From Phaseolus vulgaris (lineage: Eukaryota > Streptophyta > Magnoliopsida > Fabales > Fabaceae): 64,000 bases of DNA. The position numbers were made by a program, and so were the translations under genes. Every line of letters starts with the position of its first letter. Within the stretch, counting starts at the first letter, position 1. The notes below the pieces were generated by a model. The model was not told the DNA's origin. It did no database searches and saw only the letters and a list, made by a program, of their open reading frames with translations. The stretch spans positions 13,409,147 to 13,473,146 of the forward strand of contig NC_023749.2 in assembly GCF_000499845.2 (NCBI RefSeq), in the 5' to 3' direction. Shown here in pieces: positions 47,380 through 58,868 of this stretch.

Positions 47380-47557
47380 CTGCATGAAACGAAAATGCAT
47401 GGGTTAGCTCAAAGAAGAAAAAGATAAGTGTATAAGGTAATAAGCAGCAGAGCAGTTATGTGCAGGAAAGGTAAAACCAAAGTCTTGTGCGCATCGCACA
47501 AGACGCCCAGAAGCAGTATCAGAAGTAGTATCAAAGCAACAGTTTGGATGTCCTAAC
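47380..47557 (-). other. Intron of the Tat antisense gene (178 bp)
   Basis: On the minus strand exon 1 ends at 47558, the intron starts GTTAGGAC at 47557 and ends TCATGCAG at 47380. Joining the exons keeps the frame, and the unspliced exon 1 frame hits a stop just inside the intron (47555-47553). Donor AG|GT and acceptor CAG fit plant consensus. Confidence 0.7.
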
Positions 47558-48500
47558 CTATTTGGAATTCTAGCTGATCCTCAAAGAATTCGAAGGAGAT
47601 CAAGGTGGGGGTCAGGAATGTTATATTGGCGTCCGCCACCCTCTTCCAGAAAAGACAGAGGTCTCTGTCCAAAGCTCCCATGCTATCAGGACTTCTGGGC
47701 CTCCTGAAGCAGCTCTTGGACTCCTTTTTCCCCTTGTCCACCCAGTACAAGGGGAAGCCATCAAGAAGGAAGGTGTCTTTATCGTTTGCACGTACTTGGA
47801 TGAACTTCCCCTTCCAGTCTTTGTACGATTGCTGGAAGATGGTAAAAATGGATCTCCCAGCAATTGCATTCAGGCTGACCCACAGGCGGTCTCCTGGGTG
47901 CTTGGCCTCAAAAAGGAACAAAAACACGTCCACCGACGCGGGCAACCCCAGGTGGTCGCACGTTATTTCAAAGGCTCGAACAAACGCCCAGCTGTTGGGG
48001 TGAAGCTGGGCGGCAGCAATGTTGAGCTCGGTCAAAAGTTCCCTCTCGAATCGGGTGAGAGGGAACCTGAGCTTGACCTTCTTGAAGAAAGTTGTATAGA
48101 CAAAGCAGAAGGGCCCGTCGGCGCTTACTTTGTCATCAGCACACACTGGCAGAGCGGCGGGGCAAGGCAGCACCATCATCCTCTCGTCGTGCTCCTTGTG
48201 AAACGATTGATAGGCCTCATCCCCCTTAGTCAACCGCAAAACTGCTCCCGCAGTGTTCACCGACGAGGTCTCCTTCAAAAGGGTTGGGTTAGCCCAGGGG
48301 TATAGAGTTTTGAAGTCTGGCAGAGGGACGGGGGCTCCTCCAGCGTTAGATGGAGTCGCCTGAGCCGGGACAGTTTGGGAAGACGCAGGCCTCACAGCCT
48401 GCGAAGAGGAAGCGCCACGAACTTGTGTTGAGTCGTGTGCTTGTGAAGGAAGGTTTCGTGCTGATGGAGGGGGGTTCGGGGTAATCTTTGTGCGAGTCAT
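47558..48500 (-). CDS. Tat antisense gene, exon 1 (Transposase_28-like domain)
   Basis: About 314 codons from MTRTKITPNPPPSARNLP. A Ser/Ala/Gln-rich start leads to a globular domain with FPLTRFERELLTELNIAAAQ, LHPNSWAFVRAFEITCDHLG and FLFLFEAKHPGDRLW. This pattern resembles the Pfam family named 'putative gypsy type transposon' (Transposase_28) from memory; an HMM search would settle it. The gene lies between pol and the 3' LTR in opposite orientation to the element, so it needs its own promoter, which I cannot identify. Exon 1 is free of stops. Confidence 0.8.
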
Positions 48501-49095
48501 GATAGCAACTGCAAAGGAAGAAGAAAGAAAAAACGATCAGGGGATTACAGAGGCTGACTCGATCATAGAAGGAAGGTGAAAAAACGAACGAATGTATGTT
48601 CGTTGCGACGATCGACAAAGCCCTAAGTTACGCAGAAGGAGAAATGGAAAAACAACCCACAGCGTATGCACCAGGCAGTTACAGGATGATGCAAATCGGT
48701 GAAAATGCAAGGAAACCCAGCAGATGAAGGAAAATAGTTACCTTTCGATGATCAGGAAGACGATGGAGGAAGATGGTGATCTGGAGCGTTGAAGAGCGTT
48801 GAGAGTTTTCGCAGAGGGAACTTAGAGCGTTTGCAAGCACGAAGAAAGTGATGGAACAGTGGAACGAAATGGGTTTAAGGGTTTTCGAAATGGGTTTAGG
48901 AAGCGCAAACGGCAAATGAAGAGAGCCGTTGATGAAGCCACGTGTCGAGCGATGAGTGAGGGGTTTGGTGGAGCGTCAGAGCAGCAGAAAGTACAATCGC
49001 TTAGAATTCTGCGTCAGTGCCACGTAGATCGGTGTTAACGAAGGCTTTTTCAGTCTTTTCGCTAGACAAGTCTTCGCTTAAGACTGGGGGGCTTG
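48501..49095. other. Tat 3' region and polypurine tract
   Basis: About 595 bp upstream of the antisense gene and before the 3' LTR, so it may hold the antisense promoter. It ends in the G-rich polypurine tract AGACTGGGGGGCTTG (49081-49095), typical of Tat elements. No other gene seen. Confidence 0.7.
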
Positions 49096-49888
49096 TGTAC
49101 CGCCCTGGTGGTCGGGTGTGATGACGTGGCATCCTGCTACAGTGTAGGCGTGCTGACAAGGCGCCAGGTTGGCAAGAAGGGAAGGAAGTCGGGGGGCACG
49201 CGTAGTCGCCAGTTGTTAAGTTGGCGTGTTCCGACTTCCAGCTTACCAGAATAGGCGATCGCCAGGTTGAAGATGAAGTCGCCAGATGCAGACCCAGGCG
49301 ACCAAGCAGTCGGAGATCGCCAGAACAAGCACATCGCCGAAGATGAAGGAGAAGCAGATTATGAAGGCGGCCAGCGAGACCACAGGGAAGGTGTATGAAG
49401 GCTCTAACTCGCCAGTTCCAGTAGAGATCGCACTCCTAAGTTAGCTATGCACTGGGCAGTACCATGCATAAGTAACTTAGCCAAAATGAGAGTAGAAGCA
49501 GCGCCAAGTCAGGAAGCCTCCAGATGATGGCACGTGTACAGTTGGATGCAAGCCACGTGTCCAAATCTGTAACTGCCAGGAGAGAGAAAGCCACCAGGTA
49601 TATAAGAGTTCCTAACAGACTTTCTGAGGTACGCACGTTCAGTTCATACACTTTACGCTTGCAAGTGATAGAGCTGATTGTGAGAGAGGATTTGCACGGT
49701 TCTCGTTCTTAGTATTTGGTGATACCGTCACTGACTTGAGCGTCGGAGTGCGATCGGCCGCAGCGGCGCCGTATCGTTTCTTTGCAGGTTCTTGAAGTAG
49801 ATCCCGGAAGGAACGGAGGTGAGAAGCGGTGCGCACGTCGATCCGTTGACGAGGTATTCTCCAGCGTTTCGGTCAACAGGCAGGATCA
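49096..49888 (+). repeat. Tat 3' LTR (793 bp)
   Basis: Same length as the 5' LTR and 98.9% identical (nine differences). Followed by target duplication GATTC and resumption of satellite B exactly in register. Confidence 0.95.
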
Positions 49889-52800
49889 GATTCTATGTGA
49901 CATCTATATTAAGCGTATCAAATCACAATTTTAACACATTAAATGTTTTTCATAGATATAATAAGTGTTTTCAATCAATTAAAAACATTGAGTTAAGTAG
50001 TACATTTTTTTAAATAGTTAAGATACTTTTAAACTATTATTATACATAACATTCACTTTCTTATACTTTTCTAGGTTCTAAAACCTAATGAAATCTCTAT
50101 TAAACATATAAAAACACAATTTTAACACATGAAACTGTTTTTCAAAGATATCATAACTGTTTTCAATCAATTAATAACGAAAAGAACAAGTTGAAAACAT
50201 TTAGTTAGTAGTACACTTGTTTTCAATAGTGAATATACTTTTAAAATATTATTATACACAACATGCACTTTCTTATAATTTTTTAGGTTCTAAAACCTTA
50301 GATTGTAAGTGACATCTCTAATAAGCATATCAAAACACAATATTAACACATTAAATTGTTTTCCAAAGTTATCATAAGTGTTTTCAATCAATTAATAGTG
50401 AAAAGAACAATTTGAAAACATTTACTTAAGTAATACACTTGTTTTCAATAGTTAAGATACTTTTAAACTATTATTATACACAACATTCATTTTCTTATAG
50501 TTTTCTAGGTTCTAAAACCTTACATTGTATGTGGCATCTCTAATAAGCATATCAAAACACAATTTTCACACATTAAATTGTTTTTCAAAGTTATCATAAG
50601 TGTTTTCAATCAATTAATAGCGAAAAGAACAATTTGAAAACCTTTAGTTAAGTAATACACTTGTTTTCCGTAGTTAAGATACTTTTAAACTATTATTGTA
50701 CACAACATTCATTTTCTTATAGTTTTCTAGGTTATAAAACCTTAGATTGTATGTGGCATCTCTAATAAGCATATCGAAACACAATTTTAACACATTAAAT
50801 TATTTTTCAAAGTTATCATAAGTGTTTTCAATCAATTAATAGCGAAAATAACAAGTTGAAAACATTTAGTTAAGCAGTACACTTGTTTTCAATAGTTAAG
50901 ATACTTTTAAACAATTATTATACATAAAATTCCTTTTTTATAGTTTTCTATGGTTTAAAACCTTAGATTGTATGTGACATCTATATTAAGCATATCAAAA
51001 CACAATTTTAACACATTAAATTTGCTTTTCAAAGATATCATAAGTGTTTTCAATCAATTAATAGCGAAAAGGACAAGTTGAAAACATTTAGTTAAGTAGT
51101 ACACTTGTTTTCAATAGTTAAGATACTTTTAAACTATTATTATACAGAAGATTCACTTGTTATAGTTTTCTTGGATGTAAAACCTTATACTGTATGTGCC
51201 ATCTATATTAAGCATATCCAAACTCAATTTTAACACATTAAATTGATTTTCAAAGATATCATAAGTGTTTTGAATCAGTTTATAGTGAAAATAACAAGTT
51301 GAAAACATTTAGTTAAGCAATACACTTGTGTTCAATTATGAATATACTTTTAAACTATTATTATACACAACCTGCCATTTCTTATAGTTATCTAGGTTAT
51401 AAAACCATAGATTGTATGTGACATCTCTATTAAGCATATCAAATCACAATTTTAACACATTAAATTGTTTTTCAAAGTTATCTTAAGTGTTTTCGATCAA
51501 TTAATAGCGAAAAGAAAAAGTAGAAAACATTTAGTTAAGCAGTAAACTTGTTTTCAATAGTAAAGGTACTTCTAAACTACTATTATACACAACATTCACT
51601 TTTTTTATAGTTTTCTATGGTCTAAAACCTTAGATTTTATGTGACATCTATATTAAGCATATCAAAACACAATTTTAACACATTAAATTGTTTTTCAAAG
51701 ATATCATAAGTGTTTTCAATCAATTAAAAACATTTAGTGAAGCAGTACACTTGTTTTCCATAACTAAGATATGTTTAAACTATTGTGATACAGAACATTC
51801 ACTTTCTTATAGTTTTTTAGGATGTACAAGTTTATACTGTATATGACATCTATATTAAGCATATCAAAACACAATTTTAACATATTAAATTATTTTTCAA
51901 AGATATCATAAGTGTTTTCAATAAATTAATTGCGAAAGTAACATGTTGAAAGCATTTAGTTAAGCCGTACACTTGTTTTCAATAGTGAATATATTTTTAA
52001 ACTATTATTATACACAACAAGCCTTTTCTTATAGTTTTCTAGGTTCTAAAACCATAGATTGTATGTGACATCTCTATTAAGCATATAAAATCTCAATTTT
52101 AACACATTAAATTGTTTTTCAATGTTATCATAACTGTATTCAATCAATTAGTAGCGAAAAGAACAAGTAGAAAACATTTACTTAAGCAATACACTTGTTT
52201 TCAATACTAAAGATACTTTTAAACTATTATTATACACAACATTCACATTCTTATAGTTTTCTAGGGTCTAAAACCTTAGATTCTATGTGACATCTATATT
52301 AAGCGTATCAAATCACAATTTTAACACATTAAATTTTTTTCATAGATATAATAAGTGTTTTCAATCAATTAAAAACATTGAGTTAAGTAGTACATTTTTT
52401 TAAATAGTTAAGATACTTTTAAACTATTATTATACATAACATTCACTTTCTTATACTTTTCTAGGTTCTAAAACCTAATGAAATATCTATTAAACATATA
52501 AAAACCCAATTTTAACACATGAAATTGTTTTTCAAAAACATCATAACTGTTTTCAATCAATTAATAACGAAAAGAACAAGTTGAAAACATTTAGTTAGTA
52601 GTACACTTGTTTTCAATAGTGAATATACTTTTAAAATATTATTATACACAACATGCACTTTCTTATAATTTTTTAGGTTCTAAAACCTTAGATTGTAAGT
52701 GACATCTCTAATAAGAATATCAAAACACAATATTAACACATTAAATTGTTTTTCAAAGTTATCATAAGTGTTTTCAATCAATTAATAGCGAAAAGAACAA

Positions 52801-54354
52801 TTTGAAAACATTTACTTAAGTAATACACTTGTTTTCAATAGTTAAGATACTTTTAAACTATTATTATACACAACATTCATTTTCTTATAGTTTTCTAGGT
52901 TCTAAAACCTTACATTGTATGTGGCATCTCTAATAAGCATATCAAAACACAATTTTCACACATTAAATTGTTTTTCAAAGTTATCATAAGTGTTTTCAAT
53001 CAATTAATAGCGAAAAGAACAATTTGAAAACCTTTAGTTAAGTAATACACTTGTTTTCCGTAGTTAAGATACTTTTAAACTATTATTGTACACAACATTC
53101 ATTTTCTTATAGTTTTCTAGGTTATAAAACCTTAGATTGTATGTGGCATCTCTAATAAGCATATCGAAACACAATTTTAACACATTAAATTATTTTTCAA
53201 AGTTATCATAAGTGTTTTCAATCAATTAATAGCGAAAATAACAAGTTGAAAACATTTAGTTAAGCAGTACACTTGTTTTCAATAGTTAAGATACTTTTAA
53301 ACAATTATTATACATAAAATTCCTTTTTTATAGTTTTCTATGGTTTAAAACCTTAGATTGTATGTGACATCTATATTAAGCATATCAAAACACAATTTTA
53401 ACACATTAAATTTGCTTTTCAAAGATATCATAAGTGTTTTCAATCAATTAATAGCGAAAAGGACAAGTTGAAAACATTTAGTTAAGTAGTACACTTGTTT
53501 TCAATAGTTAAGATACTTTTAAACTATTATTATACAGAAGATTCACTTGTTATAGTTTTCTTGGATGTAAAACCTTATACTGTATGTGCCATCTATATTA
53601 AGCATATCCAAACTCAATTTTAACACATTAAATTGATTTTCAAAGATATCATAAGTGTTTTGAATCAGTTCATAGTGAAAATAACAAGTTGAAAACATTT
53701 AGTTAAGCAATACACTTGTCTTCAATTATGAATATACTTTTAAACTATTATTATACACAACCTGCCATTTCTTATAGTTATCTAGGTTATAAAACCATAG
53801 ATTGTATGTGACATCTCTATTAAGCATATCAAATCACAATTTTAACACATTAAATTGTTTTTCAAAGTTATCTTAAGTGTTTTCGATCAATTAATAGCGA
53901 AAAGAACAAGTAGAAAACATTTAGTTAAGCAGTACACTTGTTTTCAATAGTTAAGGTACTTTTAAACTACTATTATACACAACATTCACTTTTTTTTATA
54001 GTTTTCTATGGTCTAAAACCTTAGATTTTATGTGACATCTATATTAAGCATATCAAAACACAATTTTAACACATTAAATTGTTTTTCAAAGAGATCAAAA
54101 GTGTTTTCAATCAATTAAAAACATTTAGTAAAGCAGTACACTTTTTTTCAATAGTTAAGATACTTTTAAACTATTATTATACACAACATTCACTTTTTTA
54201 TAGTTTTCTAGGGTCTAAAATCTTAGATTGTAAATGAAATATCTATTAAACATATAAAAACACTATTTTAACATATGAAATTGTTTTTCAAATATATTAT
54301 AACTATTTTCAATCAATTAATAGCGAAAAGAAGAAGTTGAAAACATTTAGTTAA
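49889..54354. repeat. Satellite B, block 2 (2390-bp higher-order repeats)
   Basis: Continuation of the 220-bp satellite. The marker 'gattctatgtgacatc' at 49889 recurs at 52279, exactly 2390 bp later, matching the 35331 to 37721 interval left of the Tat. Copies are nearly identical over long stretches, including private oddities such as 'aacatgttgaaagcattt' and 'cttgttttccgtagttaag'. The third copy is cut short at 54354 by the minus-strand Tat LTR. Confidence 0.95.
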
Positions 54355-55171
54355 TGTTCCTACCGGTTGACTAGATTGCCTTCGTACGTCTATGACGATC
54401 ACATGCCCAATTCTCTATGCTTTCGTTTGTGCCTTTCTTTGATCAAACACCTAAAACTGCAAAGACAAAGGGCGCCCTAAAGGCCGTTTGCACTCCGACG
54501 CTGAAGTCAGTACTGCGGCTAGGAAACACGAAAACACTTAGCCGTAAAAGCCCTGTGTAATCTGTGTCTATTCGCATAAATGTTGCGTACCTTATTAGAT
54601 TTGTTATTGCCCTTTATACACTCTAGGGTTTCCGCTAATTGCAATTAGGGTTACTGAAGGTGTGTCTTAGCGCCGCTATCACCCACTCTTAGGGCAATCT
54701 AGCGCGTAAGGCTCCCTTACTAGAGTGCAACCTCTGACGGGATGACCACCTAGGTACCAACTTGTGCACCTCATCTCTGGGGCTATCCGTCCGGGGAGTC
54801 GCCTACGTGGTCACGTGTCATGCATGCAGTTTACCCCTGGAACGTAACCCTCATGGGCATTATCTCTTCCAGTGGCTCTTTACTTGTGCTACGCATGAAC
54901 GCGTCATTCACACCACACGCATGGACCTCTCGTGATCTAAGCTTCTCCCTACTGATAATTGGTGTGTGGTATGGGATCCACCTCACGTAGCCCAGCTCTG
55001 CTGTTTGAGTCACTGATGCCCGATGTCACATCGCCCTCACTCTGTTGTCGAGGACACATCAACACATCCTGGTGATCGATGCCTGACCACTCTTCAGCAC
55101 CGCTCGTGGGACCCAACTTACGTGGCGCACCATTACTAGCGGTCAACGACGTTCGAGAACTGGTCGGTACA
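54355..55171 (-). repeat. 3' LTR of a minus-strand Tat element (817 bp)
   Basis: On the minus strand begins TGTACCGACC and ends GGAACA. A TATAAAG lies at 54618-54612, and downstream the stretch 'actgacttcagcgtcggag' closely matches 'actgacttgagcgtcggag' in the full-length Tat LTR. It directly abuts satellite B at 54354/54355. A related but clearly distinct family member. Confidence 0.85.
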
Positions 55172-55451
55172 TAAGCCTCCCAATCTCGAGCTGTTAACTT
55201 GTTCAGCGAAGAGATCAAGTCCTCGCCCTAGCGACCTACGTGGCTCTATGTGACGGGACGTGAACAGTACACCGAAGTGACACTTCTTTGTGCTCGTTTT
55301 AATCTGCGCACACGTGTCTTGATCGAAGACCTGGACTTAACGTCGCTTGCGCTCCTTTGTTTACATTAAGCATTCAAAAACGCCTGCTTCGATCACTATT
55401 CCATCACTCTTAGAAATTCCTTTGCATGTTTCATCTTCTTCTTCGAACGCC
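55172..55451 (-). other. Minus-strand Tat polypurine tract and internal 3' region, truncated
   Basis: The minus strand reads GAGATTGGGAGGCTTA immediately before the LTR start, the same layout as the polypurine tract of the full-length Tat. The remaining approximately 265 bp are noncoding. They end at the CACTA terminus at 55452, so the rest of this element should lie beyond the right end of the CACTA element, outside the window. Confidence 0.8.
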
Positions 55452-55466
55452 CACTAGTGCAAAATG
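55452..55466 (+). repeat. CACTA terminal inverted repeat, left
   Basis: CACTAGTGCAAAATG, the characteristic start of plant CACTA elements. The matching right terminus is not in the window. Confidence 0.9.
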
Positions 55467-55549
55467 AAGAAAATACTGCTATTTATTTAGTGCGGTTTTG
55501 CGCTTACACGCATTCGTAAAAAACACGGTGGCATTTTTGAAATTATGTT

Positions 55550-55643
55550 GATTTACAAATGCGACTATTGGTAAAGCCGCATTTGTAAATCAAGCATTTT
55601 GATTTACAAATGCGGCTTTACCTAATAGCCGCAGTTGTAAATC
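55550..55643. repeat. CACTA subterminal inverted repeats
   Basis: Four copies of a 17-bp unit alternate in orientation: GATTTACAAATGCGACT at 55550, its inverse at 55575, again forward at 55601 (GATTTACAAATGCGGCT) and inverse at 55627. Adjacent copies form two hairpins. Subterminal repeats of this kind bind the TNPA-type protein in the En/Spm system; binding here is inferred. Confidence 0.9.
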
Positions 55644-56326
55644 TTTTTTACCCTAACATTTGCAACGCGCCACATTTTTTCATACTTTCTTTCTGCTCTC
55701 TGCATTTCCTTTCACTGTTCCTACTCCATTCCAACTCGCGTTTGTGCCATTTCTGCTCCATTCAATCTGTTCTTCTCAGCGTTTGTGCCATTTCTACTCC
55801 ATGTAAGTTCTTTGTCCTCATCGTTTTGTGCTGCACCGAATGTATACAGAAATTTTTCGTTTTTCCTTGGTTTGGTAGTTACTGTTACATTGCCTTCGTG
55901 TTTGATGGGTTTTTCTCTTTGCTCCATCGCAACTTCATTGTCTGCCACTGCCTTCGCTGCCACTGCCCCCGCTTCCGCTCCTTGTGCACTCTTCACCAAC
56001 GAAGCCTTCTCACACAAGGTTGGTGGGTTTTTTAAATTTTTTTTTTTTTTAATGTTATGAATTTGTTTTTTTTTATGTATTAATTATAATTTTTATTTGT
56101 TAAAATTTATATTATTCAGTAATTATTATAATTTGTACTTATGTTATGTTAGTTGTTAGTTTTGATTAGAATTATCATTGTTGTATTGAGTCTGAGGGTG
56201 TTCGACCTCGGTAATAATACGTACTGGGATTGAGTCCGTGGGTGTTTGACCCTCGGCAAACATGTGAGATATATAGAACCCTGATTCTGAATGACTATTA
56301 CAGAATATATAATGGATTGAAATTGG
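55644..56326 (+). other. CACTA 5' leader
   Basis: About 680 bp with pyrimidine-rich stretches and a T-run near 56036-56050. 'gactattacag' at about 56292-56302 is a plausible splice acceptor shortly before the transposase start. An ATG at 56312 is followed by a TGA two codons later. Confidence 0.55.
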
Positions 56327-58188
56327 ATGAATTGTGTTCGTATAAGTGAGGAGTACGAAAGAGGAGTAGAAGAATTTATACAATTTGCACAACGTAACGC
56401 GATTAATAGTGGTCATGATGGAGCAAAGATCAGGTGTCCGTGCGTTAATTGTTTGAATGGAAGGATACTAGATGTTAATATAATGAGGGAGCACCTGCTA
56501 TGTGATGGGTTTCTTCGATCTTATGCAACTTGGACATGGCATGGTGAATTATTAAATTTACCACGTGTTTTCGTAACTGAAGAATACGTGGGGTCCACCA
56601 TGGATGAAGCAGTACACAATGATGTAGATGATGATCGATTGGAGGACATGATTTGTGATGTAGGAGCTGAGTCTTTTGCAAAAGCACATGGATATGGAAG
56701 TATGTCAAGCGATGCAGAGACTCCATTGTATCCTGGATCAACTAACTTCACATGGTTGTCGGCGGTGTTAAGATTGATGAATTTGAAGGCAATAAATGGA
56801 TGGACTGATAAAAGTTTCACGAAATTGCTGCAGTTGTTGAAGGATATGCTTCCAGAGGGAAATACTCTACCTAATCGTAATTATGAGGCCAAAAAGATTC
56901 TTTGTCCAATGGGTATGGAGTATAAAAAGATACATGCATGTCCTAATGATTGTATATTATACCGGAAAGATTTTGAATTGTTGAAAAGTTGTCCGAGGTG
57001 TGGGTTATCACGTTATAAGTTGAAACAAAAAGATGATGATATTATTGAAGATATAGAAAAGCATGGACCCCCAATGAAGGTTATGTGGTATCTTCCCATC
57101 ATTCCAAGGATGAAGCGTTTGTTTGCAAACCCAAACGATGCTAAGAAGCGTTTGTTTGCAAACCCAAACAATGCTAAGAATCTTAGATGGCATGTAGATG
57201 AGAGGAAATGTGATGGCATGTACCGACATCCAGCTGATTCTATTCAGTGGAAGAAATTTGATGATGAGTTTCCAGAGTTTGGTAAAGAATCAAGAAATAT
57301 CCGACTTGGTTTAGCTACAAACGGAATGAATCTGTTTGGTAATATGAGTACAAATCACAGTTCATGGCCTGTTTTACTAGTTATTTACAACTTACCTCCT
57401 GGGTTGTGCATGAAGCGAAAATACATGATGTTGTCTATGATGATATTCGGTCCGAAACAGCAAGGTTATGATATTGATGTATATCTAAGTCCTCTAATTG
57501 AAGATTTAAAGTTAATGTGGGACCACGGTGTTGAAGTATTTGACGAATTTGCTAATGAAACTTTAAAGCTTCATCCCATGTTATTTTGCACCATCAATGA
57601 CTTTCCGGCATATGGTAACTTATCAGGTTATAGTGTTAAGGGTCATAAAGCATGTCCAATATGCGAAGAAGACACTGCTTCTCAACAATTGAAACATGGA
57701 AGGAAAACAATATATCTTCGGCATCGGAGGTTTCTTAGAAGTCATCATCCTTACCGGAGGTTGAAAAAAGCCTTTAATGGACACCAAGAGGGTAGTGGTC
57801 CACCAACTCTATTAACCGGTGTTGAGGTTTACGAAAAGGTAAATAACATAGACCACACCTTCGGTAAGTCAACAAAAAAAGTCATATGTGACAAACATTT
57901 GGAAGAAGAAATCAATCTTCTTTGATCTTCTATACTGGTCGAGGTTAGAAGTCAGACATTGTATAGATGTAATGCATGTTGAGAAGAATGTGTGTGATAG
58001 TTTAATTGGTACACTTCTTAACATTAACGGGAAGACGAAGGATGGTCTAAATGCTCGTTTAGATTTAATTGAGATGAACATACGCGGTGAGTTGGCACCC
58101 ATAGAAATGGGTAAGCGTACATATTTGCCCCCAACCTGTTTCACAATGTCAAAAGATGAAAAAAATTAGTTTTTGTCAATGTCTAAAG
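56327..58188 (+). pseudogene. CACTA TNP2-like transposase, N-terminal and core part
   Basis: From Met 56327. The zinc-binding Transpos_assoc domain is at residues about 4-72 (IRCPCVNCLNGRI, WTWHGE). The Transposase_21 core follows with CPRCGLSRYK, IRLGLATNGMNLFG, WPVLLVIYNLPPGLCMKRKY, DIDVYLSPLIEDLKLMW and TINDFPAYGNLSGYS. Residue 332 is Asn where the family normally has Asp in 'ATDG'. A 33-bp tandem duplication (57113-57178) adds a second RLFANPN. The frame shifts near 57898, continuing as WKKKSIFFDLLYWSRLEVRH in another frame to 58168, with a further one-base shift in an A-run at 58161. The gypsy-derived element then interrupts it. Confidence 0.9.
58167..58188. repeat. 22-bp target duplication, left copy
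   Basis: Begins TAGTTTTTG and ends GTCTAAAG; an identical copy lies at 63513-63534. It is part of the CACTA transposase coding sequence (SFCQCLK). Ty3/gypsy integrase normally makes 5-bp duplications. Confidence 0.88.
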
Positions 58189-58868
58189 TGATGGAAGAGG
58201 CCCAAGCACAAGCCCACATGCAAGCCCACCAAAGGGTAGATTTGGGCCAACCATAGAGTTATGGCCAAGAGGATCCAAGAAGACGTTCTTTTACATGTTC
58301 AAATGCCATAAACTCTAGTGTAGAGTAGACTTTAATTTCTTGTCAAAATTAGCATAGGAACTTTATTTGTAATTTTCTTAGAATTAATTTTGGCACCTAA
58401 AACACCAACCTAGGTAAACTTAGAGTTTCTAAAAAAACCTCTAAATTTACCAAGGCCGGTCTAGAAAGCCCATGGAGGGGGGTGAGCATAAAAACTAGAC
58501 ACACCCCTCCCCATGTGCTCATTTATGCACCCATGTGCTTCACATTTACATTTCATTTGGCTAGCATTAGGGTTGCATTATGGTCCTCCTTAGCCTATAA
58601 AAGGAGGAGCCTACACCTTGTATTTTCAAGTTTATTGTGAGTAAAGTTATGCTGCCATTTTGTGCCAAGCTTTGCTTCTCCTAGAATTCTAGGCTCTAAA
58701 CTTCACATCCTTCACCTTTCCTTGGGCTGGCCGAACCTCCCTATAATCATACCTATCATGCACTTTCAAGATCAACACCACTCTTAGGAGGATCTTGCAC
58801 ACACACCTCCATAGCTTCCGCACCATTTTCTTACATGATTCAAGAAGACCTTCATGAAAATGCCATCA
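58189..58868 (+). repeat. 5' LTR of the gypsy-derived element (680 bp)
   Basis: Ends form a perfect 6-bp inverted repeat, TGATGG and CCATCA. A TATA box TATAAAA lies at 58596-58602. The boundary at 58868 is supported by the PBS that follows. Confidence 0.9.

Larger units (their letters stand above)
37726..49888 (+). mobile_element. Full-length Tat-lineage Ty3/gypsy retrotransposon
   Basis: Two 793-bp LTRs (37726-38518 and 49096-49888), PBS, gag-pol, a long spacer, an antisense spliced gene, a polypurine tract, and a perfect target duplication GATTC (37721-37725 and 49889-49893) in satellite B. Two RNase H domains and an antisense extra ORF place it in the Tat (Retand/Ogre-related) lineage. 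The LTRs differ at nine positions, about 1.1%. At a commonly used plant rate of 1.3e-8 per site per year that is roughly 0.4 million years (inference). Two stop codons make this copy non-autonomous. Confidence 0.96.

Noticed and set aside
55610..56035. 141-codon frame in the CACTA leader, Phe/Leu/Cys rich
   Set aside because: Pyrimidine-rich sequence gives this composition in several frames; no domain recognised.
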